Shown: positions 1-7,687 of the stretch, in pieces | How positions within the stretch are numbered: the first letter of the stretch is position 1 | How the letters are laid out: each line of letters starts with the position of its first letter | Assembly: GCF_900176275.1 (NCBI RefSeq) | Contig: NZ_FWXD01000003.1 | Location: forward strand, 1 to 64,000 | Direction: 5' to 3' | DNA: 64,000 bases | Source: Andreprevotia lacus DSM 23236 | GTDB taxonomy: Bacteria; Pseudomonadota; Gammaproteobacteria; Burkholderiales; Chitinibacteraceae | Notes under the pieces: model-generated | What the model saw: only the letters and a program-made list of their open reading frames with translations | The model's database searches: none | Told to the model about the DNA's origin: nothing | Program-made: the position numbers and the translations under genes

Positions 1-450
1 CGAGTAGTCGCGGAACAGGCTGCCGTTGATGTTGAGCTGCACCAGCGGGATGTCGAACGAGGCGTGGCGCACGTCGGACGGGCTGGTGGTGCCGGCGCTG
101 GTTTGCTGGCTTTGCGTGCCGGCGCGCACTTGCACCGTGCCACCGAGGGTCATGCCGCGTTTGGTGAGGGCGGTCTTGGTGTCGCGGTTGCGTTGCTGGT
201 CGTACTTGTAGTTTTCCAGGTCGGTGCGGATGCCATCGATGTCCTGCTTGGTGGCGACTTCACCTGCCGGCGTGCCGGCGGCCACGACCTTGGCGTCATC
301 CGCCTGGGTCTGCAGTTGTTGCTTGAGGGCGTCCACCGCCTGTTGCAGTGCCTGGATCTGCTTTTGCAGGTCTTCGGTGCTGGGGGCAGCCCCGGCGCTG
401 CCCGCCAGTGCGATTAGCCCTGCGCCCAGCCAGCGTTTGCTTGCTTGCAT
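1..450 (-). CDS. Outer-membrane porin-like protein, N-terminal part (gene runs off the window start)
   Basis: Only the first 150 residues are inside the window. The ATG at 450 follows an AAGGGAG ribosome site. A Sec signal peptide (residues 1-22, ending GSAGAA) is followed by a Q/L-rich heptad stretch (about 24-45) that looks like the trimerising coiled coil at the start of some porins, then a segment starting near residue 88 (RGMTLGGTVQVRAG) of outer-membrane beta-strand character. Role inferred: uptake channel in the outer membrane. A -24/-12 promoter match lies 84 bases upstream, of the same type as those before the organosulfur genes downstream, so it may import organosulfur compounds. 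The barrel itself is not visible, so the exact family is uncertain. Confidence 0.65.
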   Translation of the reverse strand, partial: MQASKRWLGAGLIALAGSAGAAPSTEDLQKQIQALQQAVDALKQQLQTQADDAKVVAAGTPAGEVATKQDIDGIRTDLENYKYDQQRNRDTKTALTKRGMTLGGTVQVRAGTQSQQTSAGTTSPSDVRHASFDIPLVQLNINGSLFRDYS

Positions 451-856
451 GAGTAATGCTCCCTTATATCGACCTGGCCTCTGCGGGCCAGGGGCTTGCG
501 TTGCGGCCGATACCACGGCCTCGCGTCGATATAAGCAGAAGTCATGCCAGCAATTTTTATTAGACAAATCTGGAATAAATTACGCGAACTGCTGAAAACC
601 CAGCAGGCCACGGGGCACAAGTGCGCAAAACAGCACAGGTATGCAAATACGGTCCGGGTGCAACGCCGTGGCGGCTGGCATGCTTCAGCACGGCCCCCTC
701 CCCCGGCACACCAGCCCGCGCAACATTGCAGCAAGTACTACGTTGCAGAGGCGTGTCACTTTGGCCTCATTGCTGACAGAAGGGGTGTAAGAAAATCGCA
801 AATCACGACATACTGTTATTGGAGCGCTTGATTGAGCGCCAAACAGGTACAAGCCA
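451..856. other. Intergenic region with the porin promoter
   Basis: These 406 bases hold no convincing gene. They contain the sigma-54-type promoter of the porin-like gene (534-549) and, further upstream, an inverted repeat CTGCTG/CAGCAG at 589-606 in the position expected for an enhancer-binding activator. The short reading frames across it have no ribosome site or recognisable protein. Confidence 0.6.
534..549 (-). promoter_or_regulatory. Candidate sigma-54 (-24/-12) promoter of the porin-like gene
   Basis: Read on the minus strand the site is TGGCATG-N4-CTGCT, with the invariant GG and GC separated by 10 bases as sigma-54 requires. It matches the promoters at 7486, 9544 and 12595 and lies at the same distance from the ATG as the one at 12595 (84 bases from the -12 end). 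Confidence 0.6.
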
Positions 857-1153
857 ATGATCTGGGTTGAGCTGATCTCGATGATCACCATCATCGTCGC
901 GGTCTTTCTGCTGTTCTTCCGTGGCAAGACATCGCTGCGCGGCAAGCACCCGCTCTCGGTGCGACGCGCATACGGCAAGCTGCTGAAAGCCTGCCAAGGG
1001 GACCGTACCCGCGTGCAGCGACTGATTGATACCGAGCTGCAACGCGGTGCGCCCTCGTTCGCCGCTGCGGTCGATGCCGCATTGCGCAATCAGCGCGGCT
1101 ATGAAAATACCGTGCTGCTCAACGAGCAAGGCCCGGACACCATGCCACACTGA
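857..1153 (+). CDS. Small single-pass membrane protein, unknown function
   Basis: A 98-residue protein with one hydrophobic helix at about residues 2-20 followed by a basic, soluble tail (RGKTSLRGKHPLSVRRAYGK), suggesting an N-terminal membrane anchor with a cytoplasmic tail. The ribosome site is weak (CAGGT). It lies upstream of the dienelactone hydrolase-like gene with a 100-base gap, so co-transcription is possible. No family recognised. Confidence 0.5.
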   Translation: MIWVELISMITIIVAVFLLFFRGKTSLRGKHPLSVRRAYGKLLKACQGDRTRVQRLIDTELQRGAPSFAAAVDAALRNQRGYENTVLLNEQGPDTMPH

Positions 1154-1253
1154 ATCGCAGCCCCCGCAACGGCCATCTTCTGGCATATTTCCTGCTGAAC
1201 ACGCCGGCCTGCAGCCATCACGCTGCAGTATCGACCCCCGCACAGGAACCGCC

Positions 1254-2045
1254 ATGAGCCAGACCACCGCCTTTGCCGCAGCAACCCAGCCCATCACCAG
1301 CGATACCCGCATCAGCACCGACAGCGCCGGCCTCAGGCACGGCGATATCACCATTGAATCGCCGCTGGGCGCCTTCCCTGCCTACTACGCAGCACCTGAC
1401 CAGCCCGGGCCGCACCCGGTCGTGCTGGTGGTGCAGGAAATCTTCGGCGTACACGAACATATCCGCGATATCGCACGCCGGCTGGCCAAACTGGGCTACC
1501 TGGCCATCGCGCCCGAGCTGTACCATCGCCAGGGCGACGTGCGCGGGCTGGAAATCGCCCAGATTCGTGAAATCGTCTTTACCGTGCCTGATATCCAAGT
1601 GCTGGCCGACCTCGATGCCAGCCTGGATTGGGCGCTGGCCAACGGCGGCGATGCCGAACGCATTGCCATCACCGGCTTTTGCTGGGGTGGCCGCATTACC
1701 TGGCTGTATGCCGCGCACCAGCCCCGGCTGAAAGCGGCCGTGGCCTGGTATGGCAAGCTGCGCGGCTTTGCCACCGACATCCAGCCGCGCTACCCGCTGG
1801 ACGTGATTGCCGAGCTGCAAGCCCCCGTGCTGGCGCTATATGGCGGCGCCGATGAAGGCATCCCGCAGCCCGACCTTGACCTGTTGCAACAGCAACTGAC
1901 TGAGGCGCAAAGTGCGTCGCAATTGCAGGTCTACCCCGGCGCCCCGCACGCCTTCCACGCCGACTATCGCCCCAGCTATCGCGCCGAAGCGGCCACCGAT
2001 GGCTGGCAACGGCTGCGGGAATGGTTCAAGCAACACGGCGTGTAG
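1254..2045 (+). CDS. Dienelactone hydrolase family protein
   Basis: A 263-residue cytoplasmic alpha/beta hydrolase. The catalytic triad of the family is visible: Cys143 in the nucleophile elbow GFCWGG, Asp200 in GGADEG and His232 in PHAFH. QEIFGVHEHIRD near residue 61 is the typical oxyanion-side segment. Characterised members open dienelactones from chloroaromatic breakdown, but many homologues have other ester substrates, and no aromatic-degradation genes are adjacent. The ATG at 1254 was chosen for its AGGAACC ribosome site and because family homology begins shortly after; the longer open frame upstream overlaps the preceding gene. A strong terminator follows at once. Confidence 0.88.
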   Translation: MSQTTAFAAATQPITSDTRISTDSAGLRHGDITIESPLGAFPAYYAAPDQPGPHPVVLVVQEIFGVHEHIRDIARRLAKLGYLAIAPELYHRQGDVRGLEIAQIREIVFTVPDIQVLADLDASLDWALANGGDAERIAITGFCWGGRITWLYAAHQPRLKAAVAWYGKLRGFATDIQPRYPLDVIAELQAPVLALYGGADEGIPQPDLDLLQQQLTEAQSASQLQVYPGAPHAFHADYRPSYRAEAATDGWQRLREWFKQHGV

Positions 2046-2054
2046 GCAGACAGA

Positions 2055-2088
2055 AATGCCGCCCTCTTGAACAAGGGCGGCATTTTTT
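2055..2088. terminator. Bidirectional rho-independent terminator
   Basis: Eleven-base stem AATGCCGCCCT/AGGGCGGCATT with T-run on the plus strand and A-run on the minus strand, between the convergent dienelactone hydrolase and PARG-like genes. It overlaps the stop of the latter. Confidence 0.85.
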
Positions 2089-2944
2089 ATTCAGCCGCGC
2101 TTGCCCCGGCAAATGCATCGGCAAATGCCCGATAAGTGCCCCCTTCCCGACGATCCAGCACGGCAAAGTGCACCAGATCAAAAGCAGATGCAAAGCGGCC
2201 CTCGCCTAGCAGATTCACGGCAAACCAGCGCGCCATGTCGGCCGGCTGATTGCCAAACACCCCGCATCCCCATGCGCCAAGCACAAGGGCCGAATGACCA
2301 TGCTCTCGGGCCAGCGCCAGCAGCATGGCAATCCGATTCAACATGATTGCCTCGAGCCCAGGCAGGATTTCAGGCTCATTACGCACGATCGCACCACGAT
2401 TGACCGCTGGCGCGGTCACCATCGAAATCAGGTAGGGCTGCGGCAGATAGCCATAATCATCATCACGGAATACCGGCACTCGGGGTGAATAGATCATGTC
2501 GTCCAGATAAGTACATGACTTCATCTGTCGATTGGCCTCATACATTGCCATCTGCCGCAACAAGCAGGGATAAAGCCCGGAAGACTTGGCCAGATTTTCC
2601 TCTTGCGCCTCCGAGCCACCGAGGAAACCACCGCCGGGGTTCCGCGCCGACGCAAAGTTAAGGCAAAGTACGTCGCGATGCCCGCTATCGATCAGTTGCC
2701 GCGCGGCAGCAAGCGTGGTCTGGTTGCTGACTTCAAAACGGCTGTTGCGTTTTTCACTGCCCGGCTTGTGTACGAGCGAGACCAGCTCATGTGCCTGGTA
2801 GTGCCTGGTGGCTGTTTCCGCTGCCGTTTGTTCGTTTGCAATCCTCACCTGTTGCCCATCCGGCAACTCATAAAAACCACGGGCGAGAATATCCAGTGTG
2901 TCTTGCGCGATACCGGCACGGGCCGCGCGATTATTGTTGTTCAT
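2087..2944 (-). CDS. Bacterial-type poly(ADP-ribose) glycohydrolase (TIGR02452 family)
   Basis: A 285-residue protein with the PARG signature GGG-x7-QEE: GGG at residues 104-106 and QEE at 114-116, within RNPGGGFLGGSEAQEE. It is preceded by VLCLNFASA, the macrodomain-fold strand. In this family the second Glu of QEE hydrolyses the ribose-ribose bond, releasing ADP-ribose. The ATG at 2944 has AAGGAC upstream; a longer frame to 3010 lacks a ribosome site. It is divergent from an NrtR-type Nudix regulator whose known ligand class is ADP-ribose, which links enzyme product and regulator. Actual substrate (poly- or mono-ADP-ribose) cannot be told from sequence. Confidence 0.85.
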   Translation of the reverse strand: MNNNNRAARAGIAQDTLDILARGFYELPDGQQVRIANEQTAAETATRHYQAHELVSLVHKPGSEKRNSRFEVSNQTTLAAARQLIDSGHRDVLCLNFASARNPGGGFLGGSEAQEENLAKSSGLYPCLLRQMAMYEANRQMKSCTYLDDMIYSPRVPVFRDDDYGYLPQPYLISMVTAPAVNRGAIVRNEPEILPGLEAIMLNRIAMLLALAREHGHSALVLGAWGCGVFGNQPADMARWFAVNLLGEGRFASAFDLVHFAVLDRREGGTYRAFADAFAGASAAE

Positions 2945-2981
2945 GATGCAGTCCTTTGTTTTTATTATTCTGCCCATGCAA

Positions 2982-2998
2982 CTTGCACGGGCTGCAAG
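2982..2998. promoter_or_regulatory. 17-bp palindrome between PARG and NrtR-like genes, candidate operator
   Basis: CTTGCA-cgggc-TGCAAG is a perfect 6-base inverted repeat with a 5-base centre, in the divergent intergenic space. A second pair, TTATTGTC (3013-3020) and GACAATAA (3048-3055), lies nearer the regulator gene. Either could bind the adjacent NrtR-like protein; neither has been compared to a computed NrtR motif. Confidence 0.4.
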
Positions 2999-3102
2999 AA
3001 GTATATCCACACTTATTGTCCAACAACAACTATCTTATGGTTTCAAAGACAATAACATCTCAAAGGAATAAACTGGCGGACCGGAACAACTGCTCCCTCA
3101 CC

Positions 3103-3840
3103 ATGCAGGCTGAACAACAAGAAGCGGAATTTCTTCGCAGCTACAATATTCATGATTACGACATCCCGCTGACCAGTGTGGATATAGTGATCTTCACCGT
3201 TCAGAATTTCAGCCTTCAAGTATTGCTGGTACAACGGGCAGAGCACCCGTTCAGGTTGCGCTGGGCATTACCGGGCGGTTTCATTGATATTCATCGCGAT
3301 GATGATCTGCAGGCCACGGCTTTGCGCAAACTCAAGGAAAAGACCGGGGTGGCAACACCTTATCTTGAACAGTTTGCAGGGGTAGGAAACCACACCCGCG
3401 ACCCGCGCGGCTGGTCTGCCACCTTTCCGTTTTTTGCACTGATCAACCCTGAACAACTCGATCTGCAATCCGGTTCGGCCGTGGAGGACACGCGCTGGTT
3501 TGTACTGGATGAACTGGATCAGACGGGGCCGCTCGCTTTCGATCATGCCCAGCTTATTCAAGCTGCCCTGCAGCACCTTCGCCACAAAGTCGAATACTCA
3601 TCGTTGCCGGTGCATCTTTTGCCGGAAAGCTTCACGCTTTCCGAGCTGCAGCATATACATGAAATCGTGTTGGGTAAGAACATCGACAAAAGCGCCTTTC
3701 GCAAACGCGTCAAAGAAGGCGACTTCCTTGAAGCGGTACCGGACGGCTGGCGCCTGGGCAGCAACCGGCCAGCGCAGTTATACCGCCTCAAGCAACTGCA
3801 GCCCCTTGTGTACTTCCAGCGACCGATGATCGGCCGCTAG
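3103..3840 (+). CDS. nrtR: NrtR-type transcriptional regulator (degenerate Nudix domain plus winged helix)
   Basis: A 245-residue protein. Residues 22-145 form a Nudix domain; residues 165-235 form the C-terminal winged helix typical of NrtR (ESFTLSELQHIHEIVLGKNIDKSAFRKRV). The Nudix box is degenerate: the catalytic REUxEE is RKLKEK at 75-80, leaving one of three catalytic glutamates, as recalled for Shewanella NrtR, which binds ADP-ribose without hydrolysing it and represses NAD-metabolism genes. The divergent neighbour is a PARG, an ADP-ribose producer. The start is uncertain: ATG 3103 has a weak ribosome site, and an in-frame CTG at 3073 is preceded by AAAGGA; an ATG at 3037 is also open. 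Confidence 0.85.
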   Translation: MQAEQQEAEFLRSYNIHDYDIPLTSVDIVIFTVQNFSLQVLLVQRAEHPFRLRWALPGGFIDIHRDDDLQATALRKLKEKTGVATPYLEQFAGVGNHTRDPRGWSATFPFFALINPEQLDLQSGSAVEDTRWFVLDELDQTGPLAFDHAQLIQAALQHLRHKVEYSSLPVHLLPESFTLSELQHIHEIVLGKNIDKSAFRKRVKEGDFLEAVPDGWRLGSNRPAQLYRLKQLQPLVYFQRPMIGR

Positions 3841-3873
3841 TGACCTGACCGCATCAAGCCATTGGAAGCCCGC

Positions 3874-4668
3874 ATGATCCAGCTCCCCCACGACACCCTC
3901 CGTACCACACTGCGCCAACTCAACCAGCAGATCGCCCTGCCCCGCTTTCGCCAGCTCGGTGCTGCCGATGTAGAGGAAAAATCGCCGGGCGAGCTGGTCA
4001 CCGTTGTGGATAGAGAGCTGGAACAGGCGCTGACGCCCTTATTGTGCAGTCTGTTGTCCGGCTCGCGCGTGGTGGGCGAGGAAGCCGTGGCGGCGGAATC
4101 GTCACTCTTGCGCGGGCTGGACCAGGGTTGGGTGTGGTTGCTTGATCCGCTCGATGGCACGGCCAACTTTGCGGCCGGCAAGCCGGACTTTGCCACCATG
4201 GTGGCACTGTTGCGTGATGGCGAGACAGTAGCAAGCTGGATCTACGCCCCGGTGGCCGATACCTTTGCACAAGCCGAGTTGGGTGCAGGTGCGTGGCTGG
4301 ATGGCGTGCGCTGGCAAGCGCCGGCTGCTGCGCATGCGCCACGACATGGCGTGCTCAAGACCCGCTTCATGCCGGCTGACTACCAGCAGGCGCTGCAGGC
4401 CAGGCTGAGCCTCGCCGAACACAGTGCCGGCATCGGCCCGGCCGGCAGCGAGTACCCTGCCCTCAGCCGGGGCGAGTGGGATTTCATTCTCTACTGGCGC
4501 ACTTTGCCGTGGGATCACGCACCAGGTGCGCTGTTCCTGCACGAGAGCGGTGGCCGGGCTGCCCGGCTGGATGGCAGCCCTTATCGTGCAGCAGATGCCG
4601 GCAGCGGCCTGCTGGCGGTGGCCGATGCGGCGCAGTGGGCAGCGGCGCGCGCGCTGCTGCCCGACTGA
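3874..4668 (+). CDS. Inositol monophosphatase family protein
   Basis: A 264-residue metal-dependent phosphatase of the IMPase/FBPase fold. Metal-binding motifs are present: GEE at 68-70, DPLDGT at 91-96 and WDHAPG in the C-terminal third. It differs from SuhB in sequence and size, so the substrate (inositol phosphate, histidinol phosphate, PAP or another) is open. ATG at 3874 has GGAAG upstream. It begins 33 bases after the nrtR stop on the same strand, so co-transcription is possible, which would connect it to nucleotide or NAD metabolism, but this is inference. Confidence 0.85.
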   Translation: MIQLPHDTLRTTLRQLNQQIALPRFRQLGAADVEEKSPGELVTVVDRELEQALTPLLCSLLSGSRVVGEEAVAAESSLLRGLDQGWVWLLDPLDGTANFAAGKPDFATMVALLRDGETVASWIYAPVADTFAQAELGAGAWLDGVRWQAPAAAHAPRHGVLKTRFMPADYQQALQARLSLAEHSAGIGPAGSEYPALSRGEWDFILYWRTLPWDHAPGALFLHESGGRAARLDGSPYRAADAGSGLLAVADAAQWAAARALLPD

Positions 4669-4731
4669 GTACCACGACCAAATCCCTGCTGGCCTACCGT
4701 CGGGCTTTGTTCGTGGCGTTCGTACCCGCCA

Positions 4732-6357
4732 TCAGCGCGGCACCGTAGGCAGCACCACCCCGTTGCGCGCTACATACTGCTGCCATTGCTGCTTCAGGTC
4801 GGCAACGATATCCGGGTTGTCGGCGGCCACATCGTGCTGTTCGGCCCTGTCGGCGGCCAGGTCGAACAGCTGCCATTCGGCCGTGCCCAGCGGTTTGCTC
4901 TGCCACACCAGCTTCCAGTCACCGCGCCGCACGTAGCGGCTGCCGAACAGTTCGTCGGCAAACACGAAGTCTGCCGGCCGCACTTGCTGTGCGCGATCCG
5001 TGAACAGCGGCAGCGCCGACACGCCGGTAATCGGGTTCACCTTGCGCTGGCCGTACTGGCTGCCGGGATTGGGAATGCCGGTCAGCTCCAGCAGGGTCGG
5101 CAGGATGTCCTGCACTGACACAAAGGCGCGCACCGGCGTGCGGCCTGCGGTCTGGCCGGGCAGGCGCACGATGGCGGGGGTGTTGATGCCGCCCTCGGCC
5201 GACGTTGCCTTCCACAAGCGGAACGGTGTGGCGCCCACCTCGGCCCAGCGGCGGCCGTAATCGACGTTGGATAGCGGCTTGCCCAGATTGGCGTCGCTGT
5301 TGTCGATGAACTTGCTGCCCAGATAGTGACCGGTGCCGCCCTCGGCGCCGTTGTCGGACATGAAGAAGATCAGCGTGTTGTCGTACTGGCCACGCGCCTT
5401 CAACTCGCCGATCAGCCGGCCGACGTTGGCATCGAGGTTCTCGACCATGGCCGCATAGACCTCCATGCGGCGGGCTTCGGTTTTTTGCTGAGCGGGTGTC
5501 AGTTGCTCCCAACGGGGCGCCAGCGCATCGCTGATGCCGGCGTTGACGGCGAAATCAGCCGTGATCACGCCCTGCGCCTTCTGTTTGGCGATGCGTGCGG
5601 CACGGATGGCGGCATAGCCCGCATCGTAGCGGCCCATGTAGCGGTCTATGTAATCAGGCGGTGCCTGCAGCGGCCAGTGTGGCGCGGTATAGGCGGCGTA
5701 GGCAAAGAACGGTTTGTCGTCGCGCTGGGTGCGCAGATAGCCGATCAGCTTGTCGGTATAGAAATTGGTCGAGAAGAAATCAGCCGGAATGGTGGTGAGC
5801 TTGCCGTTCTCGCGGTAGGTCACCTGATCGTATTCATTGATCTTGCCCGGCACGGGCGCAAAGTGGCTGCCCGCCCCCTGCAGCAGCGCAAACGATTGCT
5901 CGAAACCGCGAGCCTGCGGCCCCTGCTCGCGCGTCAGCCCCAGATGCCACTTGCCGGCCATATAGGTGTGGTAACCGGCATCGCGCAGGATTTCGGGCAG
6001 TGATAGCGAGCGTTCGTTCAGATAGCCCTCATAGCCATCCAGGCCGATCTGGTTGGGCTGGATGGCCTCGATCATGGTGCCGATGCCGGCCAGATGATGA
6101 TCGGTGCCCGACAGCAGCATAGAGCGCGTGGGCGAGCTGGTGGGCGCGGTGTGGAAGTTGGTCAGCAGCCGGCCATTGCCGGCCAGTTCATCCAGATTGG
6201 GGGTGTGGATTTCCCCGCCAAACGCGCCGACGTCGGAAAAGCCCAGATCGTCGGCAACGATGACCACGATATTGGGGCGCGGCGCCGCCAGTGCAGGCGC
6301 CCACGGCGCCAGCAGGCCGGCCAGTGCCAGCGCGGCCGGCAAACGGCGATAGATCAT
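4732..6357 (-). CDS. Periplasmic arylsulfatase-like sulfatase, serine-type
   Basis: A 541-residue protein with a signal peptide (residues 1-25, ending ALAAP), then the sulfatase fold: VADDLGFSD metal-binding motif at about 35-43, the modification motif S-S-P-T-R at 74-78, GKWHLG, and SDNGAEGG. The residue converted to formylglycine is Ser74, where Pseudomonas AtsA has Cys. Ser-type periplasmic sulfatases such as Klebsiella AtsA need a radical-SAM maturase (AtsB/anSME), and none is in this window. It releases sulfate from sulfate esters. It follows the AtsK-like dioxygenase on the same strand, 86 bases downstream, with a hairpin between. The ATG at 6357 is the start of the signal peptide. Confidence 0.9.
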   Translation of the reverse strand: MIYRRLPAALALAGLLAPWAPALAAPRPNIVVIVADDLGFSDVGAFGGEIHTPNLDELAGNGRLLTNFHTAPTSSPTRSMLLSGTDHHLAGIGTMIEAIQPNQIGLDGYEGYLNERSLSLPEILRDAGYHTYMAGKWHLGLTREQGPQARGFEQSFALLQGAGSHFAPVPGKINEYDQVTYRENGKLTTIPADFFSTNFYTDKLIGYLRTQRDDKPFFAYAAYTAPHWPLQAPPDYIDRYMGRYDAGYAAIRAARIAKQKAQGVITADFAVNAGISDALAPRWEQLTPAQQKTEARRMEVYAAMVENLDANVGRLIGELKARGQYDNTLIFFMSDNGAEGGTGHYLGSKFIDNSDANLGKPLSNVDYGRRWAEVGATPFRLWKATSAEGGINTPAIVRLPGQTAGRTPVRAFVSVQDILPTLLELTGIPNPGSQYGQRKVNPITGVSALPLFTDRAQQVRPADFVFADELFGSRYVRRGDWKLVWQSKPLGTAEWQLFDLAADRAEQHDVAADNPDIVADLKQQWQQYVARNGVVLPTVPR

Positions 6358-6380
6358 CAGGATTGCTCCATGCAAGATAA

Positions 6381-6401
6381 CGCCCCGGCATGACCGGGGC
6401 G
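6381..6401. other. Hairpin between the dioxygenase and sulfatase genes
   Basis: Perfect 8-base inverted repeat CGCCCCGG/CCGGGGCG with a 5-base loop and no T-run. It could act as an mRNA-stability or partial termination element within the operon. Confidence 0.5.
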
Positions 6402-6443
6402 CTGGGGACAGGCCGCCGCACCGAACGGCGGCCCATGCAGGCA

Positions 6444-7409
6444 TTACGCTACGGCGGTTTCGCGTGCGGCTGTGCCTTCGTTGGCAGCACTGTCGGCCTT
6501 GTGCTTGGCAACCTTGCTCAAGGTACGGCTGCGGCGGCCGTCCACCGACACCGGCACGGTGCCGTCCACGGTCACGCGGCGTACCACGCGATGCGCGTCG
6601 GCATAGTCATCCACTGCGTAGTGCTGGGTAGCGCGGTTGTCCCACACCGCTACATCGCCCGGCTGCCAGCGCCAGCGCACGGTGTTTTCCAGGCTGGTGA
6701 CGTGGTTTTGCAGCAGGTTGAACAAGTGGCGGCTGTCGGCAGCCGGCAGGCCGACGATGCGTTTGACAAAATGGCCCAGCAGCAGATGGCGCTCACCGGT
6801 TTCCGGGTGCACGTGCACCACCGGGTGCTCGGTTTCGTACACGGTGGAGGTGAACACTTCCTGATAACGCTTGAGCGCTTCCGGATCGGCCTGCGGCTTG
6901 CGCGCGGCGTAGTCGTATTCGTTGGTGTGGACGGCCCACAGCTTTTCGGCCAGCTCGCGCAGCTCCGGCGACAGGTCGTTATAGGCGGTGTGGGTATTGG
7001 CCCACACGGTATCGCCACCTGCTTCCGGGATCGTGACGCCACGCAGGATGGACGCTTGCGGATAGGCATCGACGAAGGTCACGTCGGTATGCCAGCTGTT
7101 GGCACGGCCACCGCGATGCGAATCCAGCTCCAGCACATAGCTGGTGCCTTCCTTGGTGTGTGCGGTCGGGTGCGGCACGGCCTTGTCACCGAACAGACCC
7201 ACCAGTTGCTCCTGGCTGGCATCGTCCAGATGCGTCTGGCCACGGAAGAAGATCACCTTGTACTTGAGCCATGCGGCGCGGATCACATTGCGCACCTCGG
7301 CTGGCAGATCGCCAGACAGGGTAATGCCGCGGATTTCGGCACCGATGCGGCCGGCAACCGGGTGAATGCTGATGCCTTGCGGCAGATTGTCGAGAATGTT
7401 CTGGCTCAT
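6444..7409 (-). CDS. TauD/TfdA-family alpha-ketoglutarate dioxygenase, AtsK-like alkylsulfatase
   Basis: A 321-residue cytoplasmic Fe(II)/2-oxoglutarate oxygenase. The iron ligands are visible: His107 and Asp109 in SWHTDVTF and the distal His in DAHRVVRRV; positions nearly match Pseudomonas AtsK (108, 110, 264 from memory). AtsK oxidises alkyl sulfate esters to aldehyde and sulfate; TauD oxidises taurine to sulfite. Length and sequence (WHTDVTFVDAYPQASILRG) favour AtsK. The ATG at 7409 has a GGAG site. A -24/-12 promoter lies 77 bases upstream. It heads a likely two-gene unit with the sulfatase. Confidence 0.88.
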   Translation of the reverse strand: MSQNILDNLPQGISIHPVAGRIGAEIRGITLSGDLPAEVRNVIRAAWLKYKVIFFRGQTHLDDASQEQLVGLFGDKAVPHPTAHTKEGTSYVLELDSHRGGRANSWHTDVTFVDAYPQASILRGVTIPEAGGDTVWANTHTAYNDLSPELRELAEKLWAVHTNEYDYAARKPQADPEALKRYQEVFTSTVYETEHPVVHVHPETGERHLLLGHFVKRIVGLPAADSRHLFNLLQNHVTSLENTVRWRWQPGDVAVWDNRATQHYAVDDYADAHRVVRRVTVDGTVPVSVDGRRSRTLSKVAKHKADSAANEGTAARETAVA

Positions 7410-7485
7410 GCTGCTGCTCCTGATATTGGCCGCTTTACGGCTGATGACATGCGTGCCTGCCCATGCAGGCCTCTGGTCACATATA

Positions 7486-7501
7486 AGCAATACGCATGCC
7501 A
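7486..7501 (-). promoter_or_regulatory. Candidate sigma-54 (-24/-12) promoter of the dioxygenase-sulfatase unit
   Basis: On the minus strand TGGCATG-N4-TTGCT, with GG and GC 10 bases apart and one mismatch to the consensus TGGCACG-N4-TTGCW. Confidence 0.7.
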
Positions 7502-7622
7502 AACAAAATCATTAGCTTCTACGGGAATATTGCGGCAAAAACGCCAAGCGCTGCTGCATTTGCTGCAAGCCACTGCAGCAGGAATTGGCAAACGCAACAA
7601 TCCTTGCGCTGCGCCGCAAAAT

Positions 7623-7648
7623 GCAAAAACCCGGCCAGGCCGGGTTCT
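7623..7648 (-). terminator. Rho-independent terminator after the GST gene
   Basis: Nine-base stem AACCCGGCC/GGCCGGGTT with a one-base centre; the minus-strand transcript continues into a short T-run. The stem sequence resembles the left end of the dispersed repeat copies at 11.1, 28.2 and 41.3 kb. Confidence 0.7.
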
Positions 7649-7687
7649 TGATACAGCTTGCCTTGCAACGGTAAATGCCAGACCGGC

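Larger units (their letters stand above)
7410..7687. other. Intergenic region with promoter, enhancer-like palindrome and terminator
   Basis: Holds the sigma-54-type promoter of the dioxygenase gene (7486-7501), an inverted repeat GCTGCA-N6-TGCAGC at 7562-7579 in enhancer position, and the terminator of the upstream GST operon at 7623-7648. No gene seen. Confidence 0.55.

Noticed and set aside
544-831. 95-codon open frame in the porin upstream region
   Set aside because: No ribosome site, no recognisable sequence, and it covers the promoter and enhancer-like elements.
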